DNA from: Steroidobacter denitrificans
Lineage (GTDB): Bacteria; Pseudomonadota; Gammaproteobacteria; Steroidobacterales; Steroidobacteraceae
Reading direction: 5' to 3'
NCBI RefSeq assembly: GCF_001579945.1
Contig: NZ_CP011971.1
Location: forward strand, 1,638,001-1,702,000
DNA: 64,000 nucleotides
Shown in pieces: positions 54,568 to 62,045 of this stretch (positions are counted from its first letter, which is position 1; every line of letters begins with the position of its first letter). The notes under the pieces were generated by a model. It made no database searches. It was not told where the DNA came from and saw only the letters and a list, made by a program, of their open reading frames with translations. The translations under genes and the position numbers were made by a program.

Positions 54568-55955
54568 GCGCCTTCGGAGCCGCGCAGCGGGGTGTCGGGA
54601 CGCGCGGCCGCCCTTACGCCATCCGGGAGGACGGTTGCCAGATAGGCCAGACGTACCTGGACCGCGTTCGCGTGCGCACCGAGACCTTCCATGTGCGCGA
54701 TGGTCAGCGCCGTGGGCCCCAGATCCCGCAGACCGTCCGCCGTGAGTTCCTGGATGGTGATGCGCTTCAGGAAATCACCCAACCCGAGGCCGCTGTAGGC
54801 ACGCGCAAACCCATAGGTCGGCAGTACGTGATTGGTACCGCTGCAATAATCCCCCATGGTCTCCGGCGTCCAGGCCCCCAGGAAGACCGAACCGGCATTG
54901 CGGACTTGCGGTACCCAGGCACGCGCCGCGGCGATCTGTATGATGAGATGCTCGGGTGCATAGGTATTGCTGAGATCGAATGCATCCTGCAGCGAATCGA
55001 CCAGGAACAAGCGCGTATTCTGGATGGCTTCACGCAAGGTGCGTTCACGCTCGAGCCTGGGCATTTGCGCCGCCAACTGCTCGAGCGTAGCCTGTGCCAG
55101 AGCCATGGAGGTGGTTACCAGCACCGACTGCGCATCGGCACTGTGTTCTGTCTGTGCCAGCAGGTCGGCCGCGACGAATTCGGGGTGCGCCTGCTCATCG
55201 GCGATGACCAGGACTTCCGAGGGACCGGCCGGGAGATCCAGCGCGGCGCCGTCGGGATCGTTCGCTACCAACAGCTTGGCGGCCGTCACCCAGGCATTGC
55301 CGGGACCGTAGACTTTGTCGACCTTGGGCACGCTGGCGGTGCCGTAAGCCATGGCGGCAATGGCCTGTGCACCGCCAAGTTTGAATACACGCTCGATACC
55401 GCATAGCCGTGCAACCGTGAGTACGGCCGGATCGGCGGAGCCGTCCTTGCGCGGCGGCGTGCAGATAATGCGTGTCGGACAACCGGCGATGAGCGCAGGC
55501 ACTGCCAGCATGATAGCGGTGGAGGGCAGGGGAGCCACGCCTGCGGGCACATACAGCCCTACGGCGTCGATGGGACGAAACTCGCGCTCGCACGTCACGC
55601 CCGGAGAGATCTCCAGCCGAATGGGTTCAGCGCGCTGGGCTTCGTGGAAACGTCGCACATTGGCGATCGCACGCTCCAGCGCCTGGCGCTGCACCGCATC
55701 GAGCGAGGTCTGCGCTGCGGCAAACTCCGCGGGCGTTACTTCCAGCGTCGTGAGTTCCACGCCGTCGAAGCGGCGCGCATAGTCGACCAAGGCATGATCG
55801 CCGCGGCTGCGCACTTCCTGGATGATCTCGCGCACCTGCTCATGCAGCGCCTGGGTATTACGTTGCGCGGGACGCCGCAGGGCGGTATATCGCTCCTGGG
55901 CGGATAGCGAAGACCATCGGCGTATGGGCAGCTGTGATCGTAGCTCGGCGGTCAC
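54564..55955 (-). CDS. hisD: HisD, histidinol dehydrogenase
   Basis: 463 residues. It oxidises L-histidinol to histidine in two NAD-dependent steps. [20 protein letters not shown] is the NAD-region block, [20 protein letters not shown] the PS00611-type signature, [20 protein letters not shown] follows, [13 protein letters not shown] holds the Zn/catalytic Glu-His, and [10 protein letters not shown] and [19 protein letters not shown] hold further Zn ligands. The GTG at 55955 is the assigned start; the family's first helices begin shortly after. It overlaps hisCB by four bases. Confidence 0.94.
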   Translation of the reverse strand: MTAELRSQLPIRRWSSLSAQERYTALRRPAQRNTQALHEQVREIIQEVRSRGDHALVDYARRFDGVELTTLEVTPAEFAAAQTSLDAVQRQALERAIANVRRFHEAQRAEPIRLEISPGVTCEREFRPIDAVGLYVPAGVAPLPSTAIMLAVPALIAGCPTRIICTPPRKDGSADPAVLTVARLCGIERVFKLGGAQAIAAMAYGTASVPKVDKVYGPGNAWVTAAKLLVANDPDGAALDLPAGPSEVLVIADEQAHPEFVAADLLAQTEHSADAQSVLVTTSMALAQATLEQLAAQMPRLERERTLREAIQNTRLFLVDSLQDAFDLSNTYAPEHLIIQIAAARAWVPQVRNAGSVFLGAWTPETMGDYCSGTNHVLPTYGFARAYSGLGLGDFLKRITIQELTADGLRDLGPTALTIAHMEGLGAHANAVQVRLAYLATVLPDGVRAAARPDTPLRGSEGA

Positions 55956-56020
55956 ATCAATCTCTCATTTGAGTCGGTCCACTAGAGACCGTCTGATCGA
56001 TTCCAATCGGATCGGCTCAT

Positions 56021-56923
56021 TCAGGCCAGCATCTTTTCCACCGGCAGTACCAGGATCGAGCTGGCGCCGACACCCTTGAGGCTCTCGAGCGTTTCCCAGA
56101 ATACGTTCTCGCGGCAGACAGCATGCACCGCCACCTTGTCGCCGGCCCCATCGAGAGGCACGATCGTCGGCGCTTCGCTGCCGGGCAGGAGTTTGCGGAT
56201 ATCGGCGAGCTTGGCGCGCGGCGCATGCAGCATGATGTACTTGCTTTCCTTCACCTGCTGCACGCCATCGATGCGCATCCTCAAGCGCTGGATCCAGGCC
56301 TGCTTCTCCGCCGAGACAGCCACTGGGGTGCTGATGATCGCGGCGCGGCTTTCCATGATCATCTCGGCTTCCCGCAGATGATTGGCGAGCAGCGTGGATC
56401 CGGTGGAGACCAGGTCGCAAATGAAATCCGCCCGGCCGAGCCGGGGAGCGATTTCGACGGCGCCGGAGAGGGTGACGATCTCGGCAGTCACGTCGTTCTC
56501 GCGCAGGTAGCGCGCCAGGATGTTCGGATAGGTCGTGGCAATGCGCTTGCCGCGCAGTGAGGCTGGACCGTCGTACTTCGCGCCGTCGGGTACGGCAATC
56601 GACAGGCGGCACTTGCCGAAGTCCAGCACCTGGAGCTGCTCGAATAAAGGCGCGATGCCGCGCGCCTGGAAAGCCAGGCGTTTTTCCTCGATTACGTTCA
56701 GGCCGACGATACCCAGATCACAGACATCCTGCTGGACCAGATCGGGAATGTCATCGTCACGCACCAGCAGCAGGTCCAGCGGCATGTTCTCGCCATAGCA
56801 CAGCAGCTGATCCTTGCCGCGGCTGTACTTGAGTCCGCAGCGCACCAGCAGGTCCAGGGAGTTGTCGGTGAGACGTCCGCTTTTTTGCAGCGCGACCTTG
56901 AGGCGGGAGGCTTTGTCCATCAT
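56021..56923 (-). CDS. hisG: HisG, ATP phosphoribosyltransferase (long form)
   Basis: 300 residues, the long HisG type with a C-terminal regulatory (ACT-like) domain, as in enterics. It does not need HisZ. LKVALQKSGRLTDNSLDLL is the start, RGKRIATTYPNILARYL the substrate loop, and GRADFICDLVSTGSTLLANH the PRPP-binding block. The tail ALQKSG-type core is followed by the regulatory part (SKYIMLHAPRAKLADIRKLL). It catalyses and gates histidine synthesis, with feedback by histidine expected. It lies seven bases after the TrpR-like gene and 65 bases before hisD. Confidence 0.95.
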   Translation of the reverse strand: MMDKASRLKVALQKSGRLTDNSLDLLVRCGLKYSRGKDQLLCYGENMPLDLLLVRDDDIPDLVQQDVCDLGIVGLNVIEEKRLAFQARGIAPLFEQLQVLDFGKCRLSIAVPDGAKYDGPASLRGKRIATTYPNILARYLRENDVTAEIVTLSGAVEIAPRLGRADFICDLVSTGSTLLANHLREAEMIMESRAAIISTPVAVSAEKQAWIQRLRMRIDGVQQVKESKYIMLHAPRAKLADIRKLLPGSEAPTIVPLDGAGDKVAVHAVCRENVFWETLESLKGVGASSILVLPVEKMLA

Positions 56924-56930
56924 CAGGAGA

Positions 56931-57265
56931 TCAAACCTTGGGTTCTTGGCGGATGCGATCGATTTTGAGACGCTCGGCAGCCAGCAGGTAGCCGCCGTTG
57001 CCGGTGCTCAGGAACCGGGCGACACGGCCGATCGTAGTGACGCTGACACCGGTCTGCTTATGAATTTCGCGATAGGGAACCCCTTTCTGGAGTAGACCTA
57101 CCACAACCCAGCGATCCGTCAGGGCCCCTGTAGCTCGGCAGGGGTGCACAGATCCTGAAAAAAGGCGCGACATTCCTCCGCGCTGCGCAGAGTCAGGATC
57201 GCGTCGAACAAGGCGCGTTCCGCCTGTGCCTTCTGGCGCGGCGTCAATGTGCGGTTGTCTTTCAC
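56931..57265 (-). pseudogene. TrpR/YerC-like regulator (HisR-type), frameshifted
   Basis: Two frames form one TrpR-superfamily repressor. From GTG 57265 the first frame reads LFDAILTLRSAEECRAFFQ and DLCTPAELQ, then hits TGA. The second frame gives ALTDRWVVVGLLQKGVPYRE, then the helix-turn-helix IHKQTGVSVTTIGRVARFLS and the GNGGY end. The break is in a CAGGGGCCC run (complement at 57122-57129). Two fewer or one more base restores AELQ(A)LTDRW. Span 335 = 111 codons plus two. In Xanthomonadales a TrpR-like HisR heads the his operon and represses it, and the position directly before hisG fits. If the shift is real, the operon is derepressed. Confidence 0.78.
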
Positions 57266-57317
57266 GGCTGCTACGGTTATCGGCGGCGGTATCGGCTTAT
57301 CGATCAGCTGTACTAGC

Positions 57318-57335
57318 GTAATAGCATGATATTAC
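57318..57335. promoter_or_regulatory. palindrome upstream of the his operon, candidate operator
   Basis: GTAATAGCATGATATTAC is an 18-bp near-perfect palindrome (16 of 18 positions), 53 bases before the TrpR-like start. It also sits next to GTACTAG (57310-57316), half of a TrpR-style site. It may be the operator for that regulator. This is inference from position and symmetry. Confidence 0.5.
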
Positions 57336-57529
57336 ATTGATACAGCGCTTCAGGCAAGCGGTGTCTCGGACAAGCGGATTCGAGCCGGTTTCGGAGTGGA
57401 CCGGTTCCGGGCTGGGCTGGTTCTGGCTGAATTGGTTCTGGAGTGGCGGGTCCCGGCCCCGAATCAATCCTGGACCGAGGGACTCCTTTTGGCCGTTGCA
57501 GACGCCGGACAACTGTCGCATAGCCACAT

Positions 57530-57596
57530 CCCGTTCCTGGTTCCCACCGATCATGCCTTCGGATTTAAGGCATGATCGGTGGGAACCAGGAACGGG
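57530..57596. repeat. 30-bp perfect inverted repeat (long hairpin)
   Basis: The arms 57530-57559 and 57567-57596 are exact reverse complements, with a 7-base loop (CGGATTT). The outer end begins CCCGTTCCTGG and the inner end is ATGCCTT/AAGGCAT. It lies between etfA and the his operon, both read from the minus strand. There is no T-run and no coding content. Such length exceeds a typical terminator. Confidence 0.88.
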
Positions 57597-57630
57597 GCTA
57601 GTCCGTAGTATGAGCGAGCGACTTGAGGCT

Positions 57631-57656
57631 GGCGGACCGGCCGGTGCCGGTCCGCC
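57631..57656 (-). terminator. GC-rich stem-loop after etfA
   Basis: GGCGGACCGG (57631-57640) pairs perfectly with CCGGTCCGCC (57647-57656) around a 6-base loop, 38 bases past the etfA stop. It lacks a U-tract, so it may act with the 30-bp hairpin beyond it. Confidence 0.5.
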
Positions 57657-57693
57657 TTGTGCGAAGTGGCGGGAACCGCGCGGTTTCGGCCGA

Positions 57694-58635
57694 TCAGCCC
57701 AGGACCTGTTCCAGCTCCGGGAGAACCTTGAACAGATCGCCGACCAGTCCGATGTCGGCTACCTCGAAAATCGGCGCTTCGGGATCCTTGTTGATCGCCA
57801 CGATGGTACGCGCATCCTTGATCCCGGTGAGATGCTGAATGGCACCGGAGATGCCGACTGCCACGTATAGCTCCGGCGAAATGATCTTGCCGGTCTGTCC
57901 GACCTGCAGTTCGTTCGCCGCATAGCCGGCATCGACCGCGGCGCGCGATGCGCCGACACCCGCGCCGATTTTGTCGGCAAGGCTGTAGATCAGCTGGAAG
58001 TTCTCGGCGCTGGCCAAGGCGCGGCCGCCGGAAACGACACGTGCCGCGGTTTGCAGGTCTGGACGGCCGGTGGCCGCCGCCGAGCGGCTGACAAAACGCG
58101 TATGAGTGGGCAGATCCACCGCGACAGTAGCCGCTTCGATGCCGGCGCTGCCGCCCTGCGGCGCCTCCTGGAAGGAGGCGGTTCGTACCGTGGCCACCAG
58201 CGTGCTGTTCTGACTGGCCTCGACCGTGATGATGGCGTTACCGGCGTAGACCGGACGCTGGAAGCGCCACGCCGACTCGGCCATCATGATATCGCTGAGC
58301 TGGCCGACGCCGAGGAGCGCCGCGACACGCGGCATCAGGTCCTTGCCGAAAGTGGTCGAAGGGCCGAATACATGGCTGTAACCGGCGGCGAGCGCGGCTA
58401 CCTGGGGCGCCAGCACGGCTGCCAGGGCTTCGGCATTTGCCGGGTTGTCCACCTTCAGGACGCGATTGACTCCCTGGATTGCGGCAGCTTGAGCGGCGAC
58501 TTCCGCCGCGTCGCTCGCGAACACCGCGATGTCGATCTGCGCGCCGTCTATGGCGCTGGCACAGGCCACGCACTTGGCCGTTGCCGGGTTGAGCTTGCCG
58601 CCGGCGTGTTCGGCGACGATCAGAATCTTGGCCAT
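57694..58635 (-). CDS. etfA: electron transfer flavoprotein alpha subunit
   Basis: 313 residues. It has an N-terminal domain (ILIVAEHAGGKLNPATAKCV) and the FAD-binding C-terminal domain: ARVVSGGRALASAENFQLIY, GAGVGASRAAVDAGYAANEL, QVGQTGKIISPELYVAVGIS, GAIQHLTGIKDARTIVAIN and EAPIFEVADIGLVGDLF. With EtfB it carries electrons from acyl-CoA dehydrogenases (one is encoded at 39100) to ETF:quinone oxidoreductase. It overlaps the etfB stop by one base (TGATG). Confidence 0.95.
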   Translation of the reverse strand: MAKILIVAEHAGGKLNPATAKCVACASAIDGAQIDIAVFASDAAEVAAQAAAIQGVNRVLKVDNPANAEALAAVLAPQVAALAAGYSHVFGPSTTFGKDLMPRVAALLGVGQLSDIMMAESAWRFQRPVYAGNAIITVEASQNSTLVATVRTASFQEAPQGGSAGIEAATVAVDLPTHTRFVSRSAAATGRPDLQTAARVVSGGRALASAENFQLIYSLADKIGAGVGASRAAVDAGYAANELQVGQTGKIISPELYVAVGISGAIQHLTGIKDARTIVAINKDPEAPIFEVADIGLVGDLFKVLPELEQVLG

Positions 58636-59384
58636 CAGACGAGCCCCTTCTGTTTCAGCGCGGCCACGAGTTCCGCGACGTCTTTTACCATGATGCCCTT
58701 CTGGCGCCCCGCGGGCGGGTCGTACTTGAGGGTCTTGAACTGGGAGTCGGTGCTCACGCCGAGATCGGCAATGGACAGAACATCCAGCGGTTTTTTCTTG
58801 GCCTTCATGATGTCGGGCAGCTTCACGTAGCGCGGCTCATTGAGGCGCAGGTCGCTGGTGATGACCGCCGGCAGATCGACTTCGATCGTTTCGAGCCCCG
58901 CGTCCACCTCGCGCGTGATCCTGGCCTTGGCGCCGTCGAGTTCGACCTTGGAGGCGAAGGTCGCCTGGGGACGATTCCACAATGCGGCCAGCATCTGCCC
59001 CGTCTGGTTGTTGTCGTCGTCGATCCCCTGCTTGCCCAGCAGCACGATCTGCGGAGACTCCTTTTCGATCAGCTGCAGAAAAATACGGGCCGCAGCGAGC
59101 GGTTCTACTGTCGCATCGGTTTGCACCAAAATAGCGCGGTCGGCGCCCATGGCCAGGCCGGTGCGCAACTGCTGCTGGGCGTCGGCCGGACCGATGCCGA
59201 CAACGATGACTTCCGCTGCCGCGCCTTTTTCCTTGATGCGCAGCGCCTCTTCCAGCGCGATCTCATCGAAGGGGTTGATGCTCATCTTCACCCCGTCGGT
59301 CACGATGCCCGTGCCATCGGGTTTGACGCGCACGCGGACGTTGTAGTCCACCACGCGCTTCAGGCCCACGAGAATCTTGCTCAC
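58635..59384 (-). CDS. etfB: electron transfer flavoprotein beta subunit
   Basis: 249 residues from GTG 59384, preceded by AAGGAG, giving SKILVGLKRVVDYNVRVRVK. AMP-site and ETF-beta signature blocks are SINPFDEIALEEALRIKEKG, VVGIGPADAQQQLRTGLAMG, LLGKQGIDDDNNQTGQMLAA and LPAVITSDLRLNEPRYVKLP. The last is the docking segment for acyl-CoA dehydrogenases, followed by IMKAKKKPL with the recognition-loop leucine region. It is the first gene of an etfBA operon. Confidence 0.95.
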   Translation of the reverse strand: MSKILVGLKRVVDYNVRVRVKPDGTGIVTDGVKMSINPFDEIALEEALRIKEKGAAAEVIVVGIGPADAQQQLRTGLAMGADRAILVQTDATVEPLAAARIFLQLIEKESPQIVLLGKQGIDDDNNQTGQMLAALWNRPQATFASKVELDGAKARITREVDAGLETIEVDLPAVITSDLRLNEPRYVKLPDIMKAKKKPLDVLSIADLGVSTDSQFKTLKYDPPAGRQKGIMVKDVAELVAALKQKGLV

Positions 59385-59801
59385 TAGCGCTCCTTGAAAC
59401 GATGAATTGCTGTTGCCGCAGGCCTCGCGCGGGCATGGCACTCACGCTCTGGCCGTCTTGCGCCGAAGGCGCGGAAAAGGGCCGCCGGGAGGTGAAACAA
59501 GCCAGCGAGGGACCCGGTCGAGGTGTCGCAAGGTTGCGAGACTACCGGCCGGGCAGCGGCGGGCACGCTAACGGATGAATCGGCAAGAGTCAAATGACAT
59601 TGCCGCTTCAGGCGATCAAGCCAGCCTGGCTGCCCTGCAACCCGCCATGCAGATTCACCTCGGTGAATTCCGGCCGGTGTGAGCTCATTCCTGGAACTGT
59701 CTGTTTTTAAAGGTTACGGCATATTTGAAGGGCACGGCGCACGGAATCGAATCCGCGCCTCCGTTACACTGCGCCCATCACGGCTGGATCTGTAACCCCT
59801 C
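59385..59801. other. 417-base divergent intergenic region
   Basis: Between etfB (-) and the AMDase-like gene (+). No frame has family character. A TTGACT on the minus strand (59591-59596) is a possible -35 for etfBA, but no convincing -10 accompanies it. TCGCAA-GGT-TTGCGA-like bases at 59525-59540 form only a short hairpin. No RNA gene was recognised. Confidence 0.4.
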
Positions 59802-60548
59802 ATGCCCGACGCACTGGCACCGCGCCTCAAACTTGGAGTAATTTCCCCGGCGACGAATACGATCGTACAGCCCGAATACGACGCCATGCGACCGTCGGGC
59901 GTCAGCAACCAAATGACGCGGGTGATGATCCCGGACACCCCTGTGGGGACTCAGAACGAATTCGAAGCCATGCTGGGACAGGTCCGCGGTTCGATCGAGG
60001 CGGCGCTTGACACCGTCATGGCCTGTTTGCCCGGCGTCATCGTGATGGGCATGGCCGCGGAAACATTCTGGGAGGGCTCCATGGATGCCGCGGCGCTGCG
60101 CAACCACCTGGAAGCGCGTGCCGGCGTGAAGGTGGTGCTGGGCGTGCAGGCCGCCATCGCCGCGATTCAGCGTTATGGCGGCATCCGGCGCATCAGCCTG
60201 ATCACTCCCTACATGCCTCCGGGGGATGCCCAAGTCCGCCGTGCTTTCACCGATGCGGGTTTCGAGGTCATCAACCTGCTGGGCCTGAAATCCAACAGCC
60301 CGCTGCTGATGTCGCACGAACCTCCCGAGCGCCTGCGCCGCGCGGTGCGCGAAGTGGATGACGGCAATGTCGAACTGATCCTGCAGATGGGTACGAACCT
60401 GGCGTTCGCCCGCATCGCCGACGAGGCGGAACGCTGGCTCGACAAGCCGGTGCTGGCCGTGAACACCTGCACCTACTGGCATGCGCTGCGCGGTTGCGGC
60501 ATCGATGAGCGCATGGAAGGCTTCGGCTCGCTGTTGCGGGAACATTGA
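59802..60548 (+). CDS. arylmalonate decarboxylase/maleate isomerase-like protein (Asp/Glu racemase superfamily)
   Basis: 248 residues. KLGVISPATNTIVQPEYDAM is the characteristic N-terminal loop of the maleate cis-trans isomerase/AMDase branch. The second half has LAVNTCTYWHALRGCGI, whose Cys corresponds to the single catalytic Cys of AMDase (Cys188) or the second Cys of isomerases. At the first catalytic position this protein has VMGMAAETFWEG with no Cys, so a two-cysteine racemase or isomerase mechanism is not possible. A decarboxylase-like or other one-Cys reaction is more plausible. The substrate is unknown. ATG 59802 is supported by family length. Confidence 0.72.
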   Translation: MPDALAPRLKLGVISPATNTIVQPEYDAMRPSGVSNQMTRVMIPDTPVGTQNEFEAMLGQVRGSIEAALDTVMACLPGVIVMGMAAETFWEGSMDAAALRNHLEARAGVKVVLGVQAAIAAIQRYGGIRRISLITPYMPPGDAQVRRAFTDAGFEVINLLGLKSNSPLLMSHEPPERLRRAVREVDDGNVELILQMGTNLAFARIADEAERWLDKPVLAVNTCTYWHALRGCGIDERMEGFGSLLREH

Positions 60549-60720
60549 GTCGCGGGAGCCGCCGATCTGGGAAGACGGCCAATTCGGGAAGACGGTGGGA
60601 ATACACCTTGCTGCAGGCGCCGAGCTGTGATCAGGTGCAGTTCTACGGGCATGCATTCTGTTATCTTTACATGTGATCTCCCGACCCGGCCGGCTTTAGC
60701 CTTACCCAAGCAGTTTTCCC

Positions 60721-62037
60721 ATGCGCACCATCCGCCCCAGTTCCAGCCTCGCCAACGTAAAGTACGAGATCCGTGGAGACCTGGCGCGGCGCGCCAACGA
60801 AATGGAGCGCTTGGGTTACGACATCGTGCCGCTCAACATCGGTAATCCAGGCGTCTTCGGCTTCCGGACCCCGGAGACCATGCGCCTGGCCATGATCGAG
60901 AATCTCAAGGCCAGCGAGGCCTATTCCCACCAAAAAGGTATTTTTCCCGCTCGCGAAGCCATCGTGATGCAGCAGCAAAGCCGCGGTGTCCGCGGTGTCA
61001 CGGTGGATGAGGTCTTCATGGGCAACGGCGTGAGCGAGTTGATCGATCTGGTGCTGCGCGCCCTGTTGTCCACGGATGACGAGGTGCTGGTGCCCAGTCC
61101 GGACTACCCCCTGTGGACTGCCGCTGTGAACCTGAATCGCGGCCGGGCGGTGCATTATTCCTGCCGCCCGGAGAACGGCTTCCAGCCCGATCCTCAGGAG
61201 ATGGAATCATTGATCACCAGCCGCACGCGGGCGATCGTGGTCATCAACCCCAACAATCCGACCGGCGCGGTGTATTCGCGCGCCGTCCTGGAGGGCATCG
61301 CACAACTGGCGGAGCGCCATCATCTGGTGGTGTTCAGCGACGAGATCTACGACCAGATCCTGTACGACGACGCCGAATTCATCCCGATGGCGACGCTGGT
61401 GCAAGATACCCTGTGCGCAACCCTGTCCGGCCTGTCGAAGGTGTACCGGGCCTGCGGCTATCGCGTGGGCTGGGCGGCGTTTTCCGGGGACGTGGAACCG
61501 GCGCGCGAATACCTGGCAGCCCTGGACAAATTGTCCTCGCTGCGCCTGTGCAGCAATGTTCCGGGCCAGTGGGCGGTACAGACCGCGCTCGGCGGCTACC
61601 AGAGCATCCATGAGCTCACGCGGCCCGGAGGGCGGCTGTTCCAATCCCGCCAGGCCATCCTGGAGGGTGTCCGCAACAGCAAGTACCTGCAGATACATAC
61701 GCCCATGGGCGCCATCTATGGTTTCGTCGGTGTCAAGGAAGGCGTATTGCCGGATTTCGACGACCAGCGCTTCGCCATGGATCTGCTGGAACACAAACAT
61801 GTGCTGATCGCGCCGGGAACCAGTTTCAATGCGCCCTACAAGACGCATTTCCGCATCACCAACCTGCCGGATGCAGAGGTGATTGCCGAGGTGTTCCAGC
61901 GCATGGAGGAGGTTTGCGACAGCTACCTGTCGGACCGCCGGCTGCCAACCCAGACGGAGACGACCCAGCCAGAGACGGCCCAAACGGCGGATCGACGCGC
62001 CGAACCTCGGGCGGAACTGAAAGTCGTCGCCAAATAG
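60721..62037 (+). CDS. alaA: AlaA-type aminotransferase
   Basis: 438 residues, fold-I PLP aminotransferase of the AlaA (glutamate-pyruvate) type. VKYEIRGDLARRANEMERLG is the distinctive N-terminus, NIGNPGVFGFRTPETM follows, FMGNGVSELIDLVLRALL is the cofactor-phosphate region, VVINPNNPTGAVYSRAVL and VFSDEIYDQILYDD hold the Asn and Asp, and LSGLSKVYRACGYRVGWAAF the PLP Lys. The C-terminal 35 residues (TETTQPETAQTADRRAEPRA) are a disordered tail absent from typical AlaA. It is expected to make alanine from pyruvate. Confidence 0.88.
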   Translation: MRTIRPSSSLANVKYEIRGDLARRANEMERLGYDIVPLNIGNPGVFGFRTPETMRLAMIENLKASEAYSHQKGIFPAREAIVMQQQSRGVRGVTVDEVFMGNGVSELIDLVLRALLSTDDEVLVPSPDYPLWTAAVNLNRGRAVHYSCRPENGFQPDPQEMESLITSRTRAIVVINPNNPTGAVYSRAVLEGIAQLAERHHLVVFSDEIYDQILYDDAEFIPMATLVQDTLCATLSGLSKVYRACGYRVGWAAFSGDVEPAREYLAALDKLSSLRLCSNVPGQWAVQTALGGYQSIHELTRPGGRLFQSRQAILEGVRNSKYLQIHTPMGAIYGFVGVKEGVLPDFDDQRFAMDLLEHKHVLIAPGTSFNAPYKTHFRITNLPDAEVIAEVFQRMEEVCDSYLSDRRLPTQTETTQPETAQTADRRAEPRAELKVVAK

Positions 62038-62045
62038 GCCCGATC

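Noticed and set aside
57297-57554. possible his leader peptide or gene in the GGTTCTGG-rich stretch upstream of the TrpR-like gene
   Set aside because: No run of histidine codons and no attenuator fold were found. The repeats of CCAGAACC on the minus strand look like low-complexity DNA.
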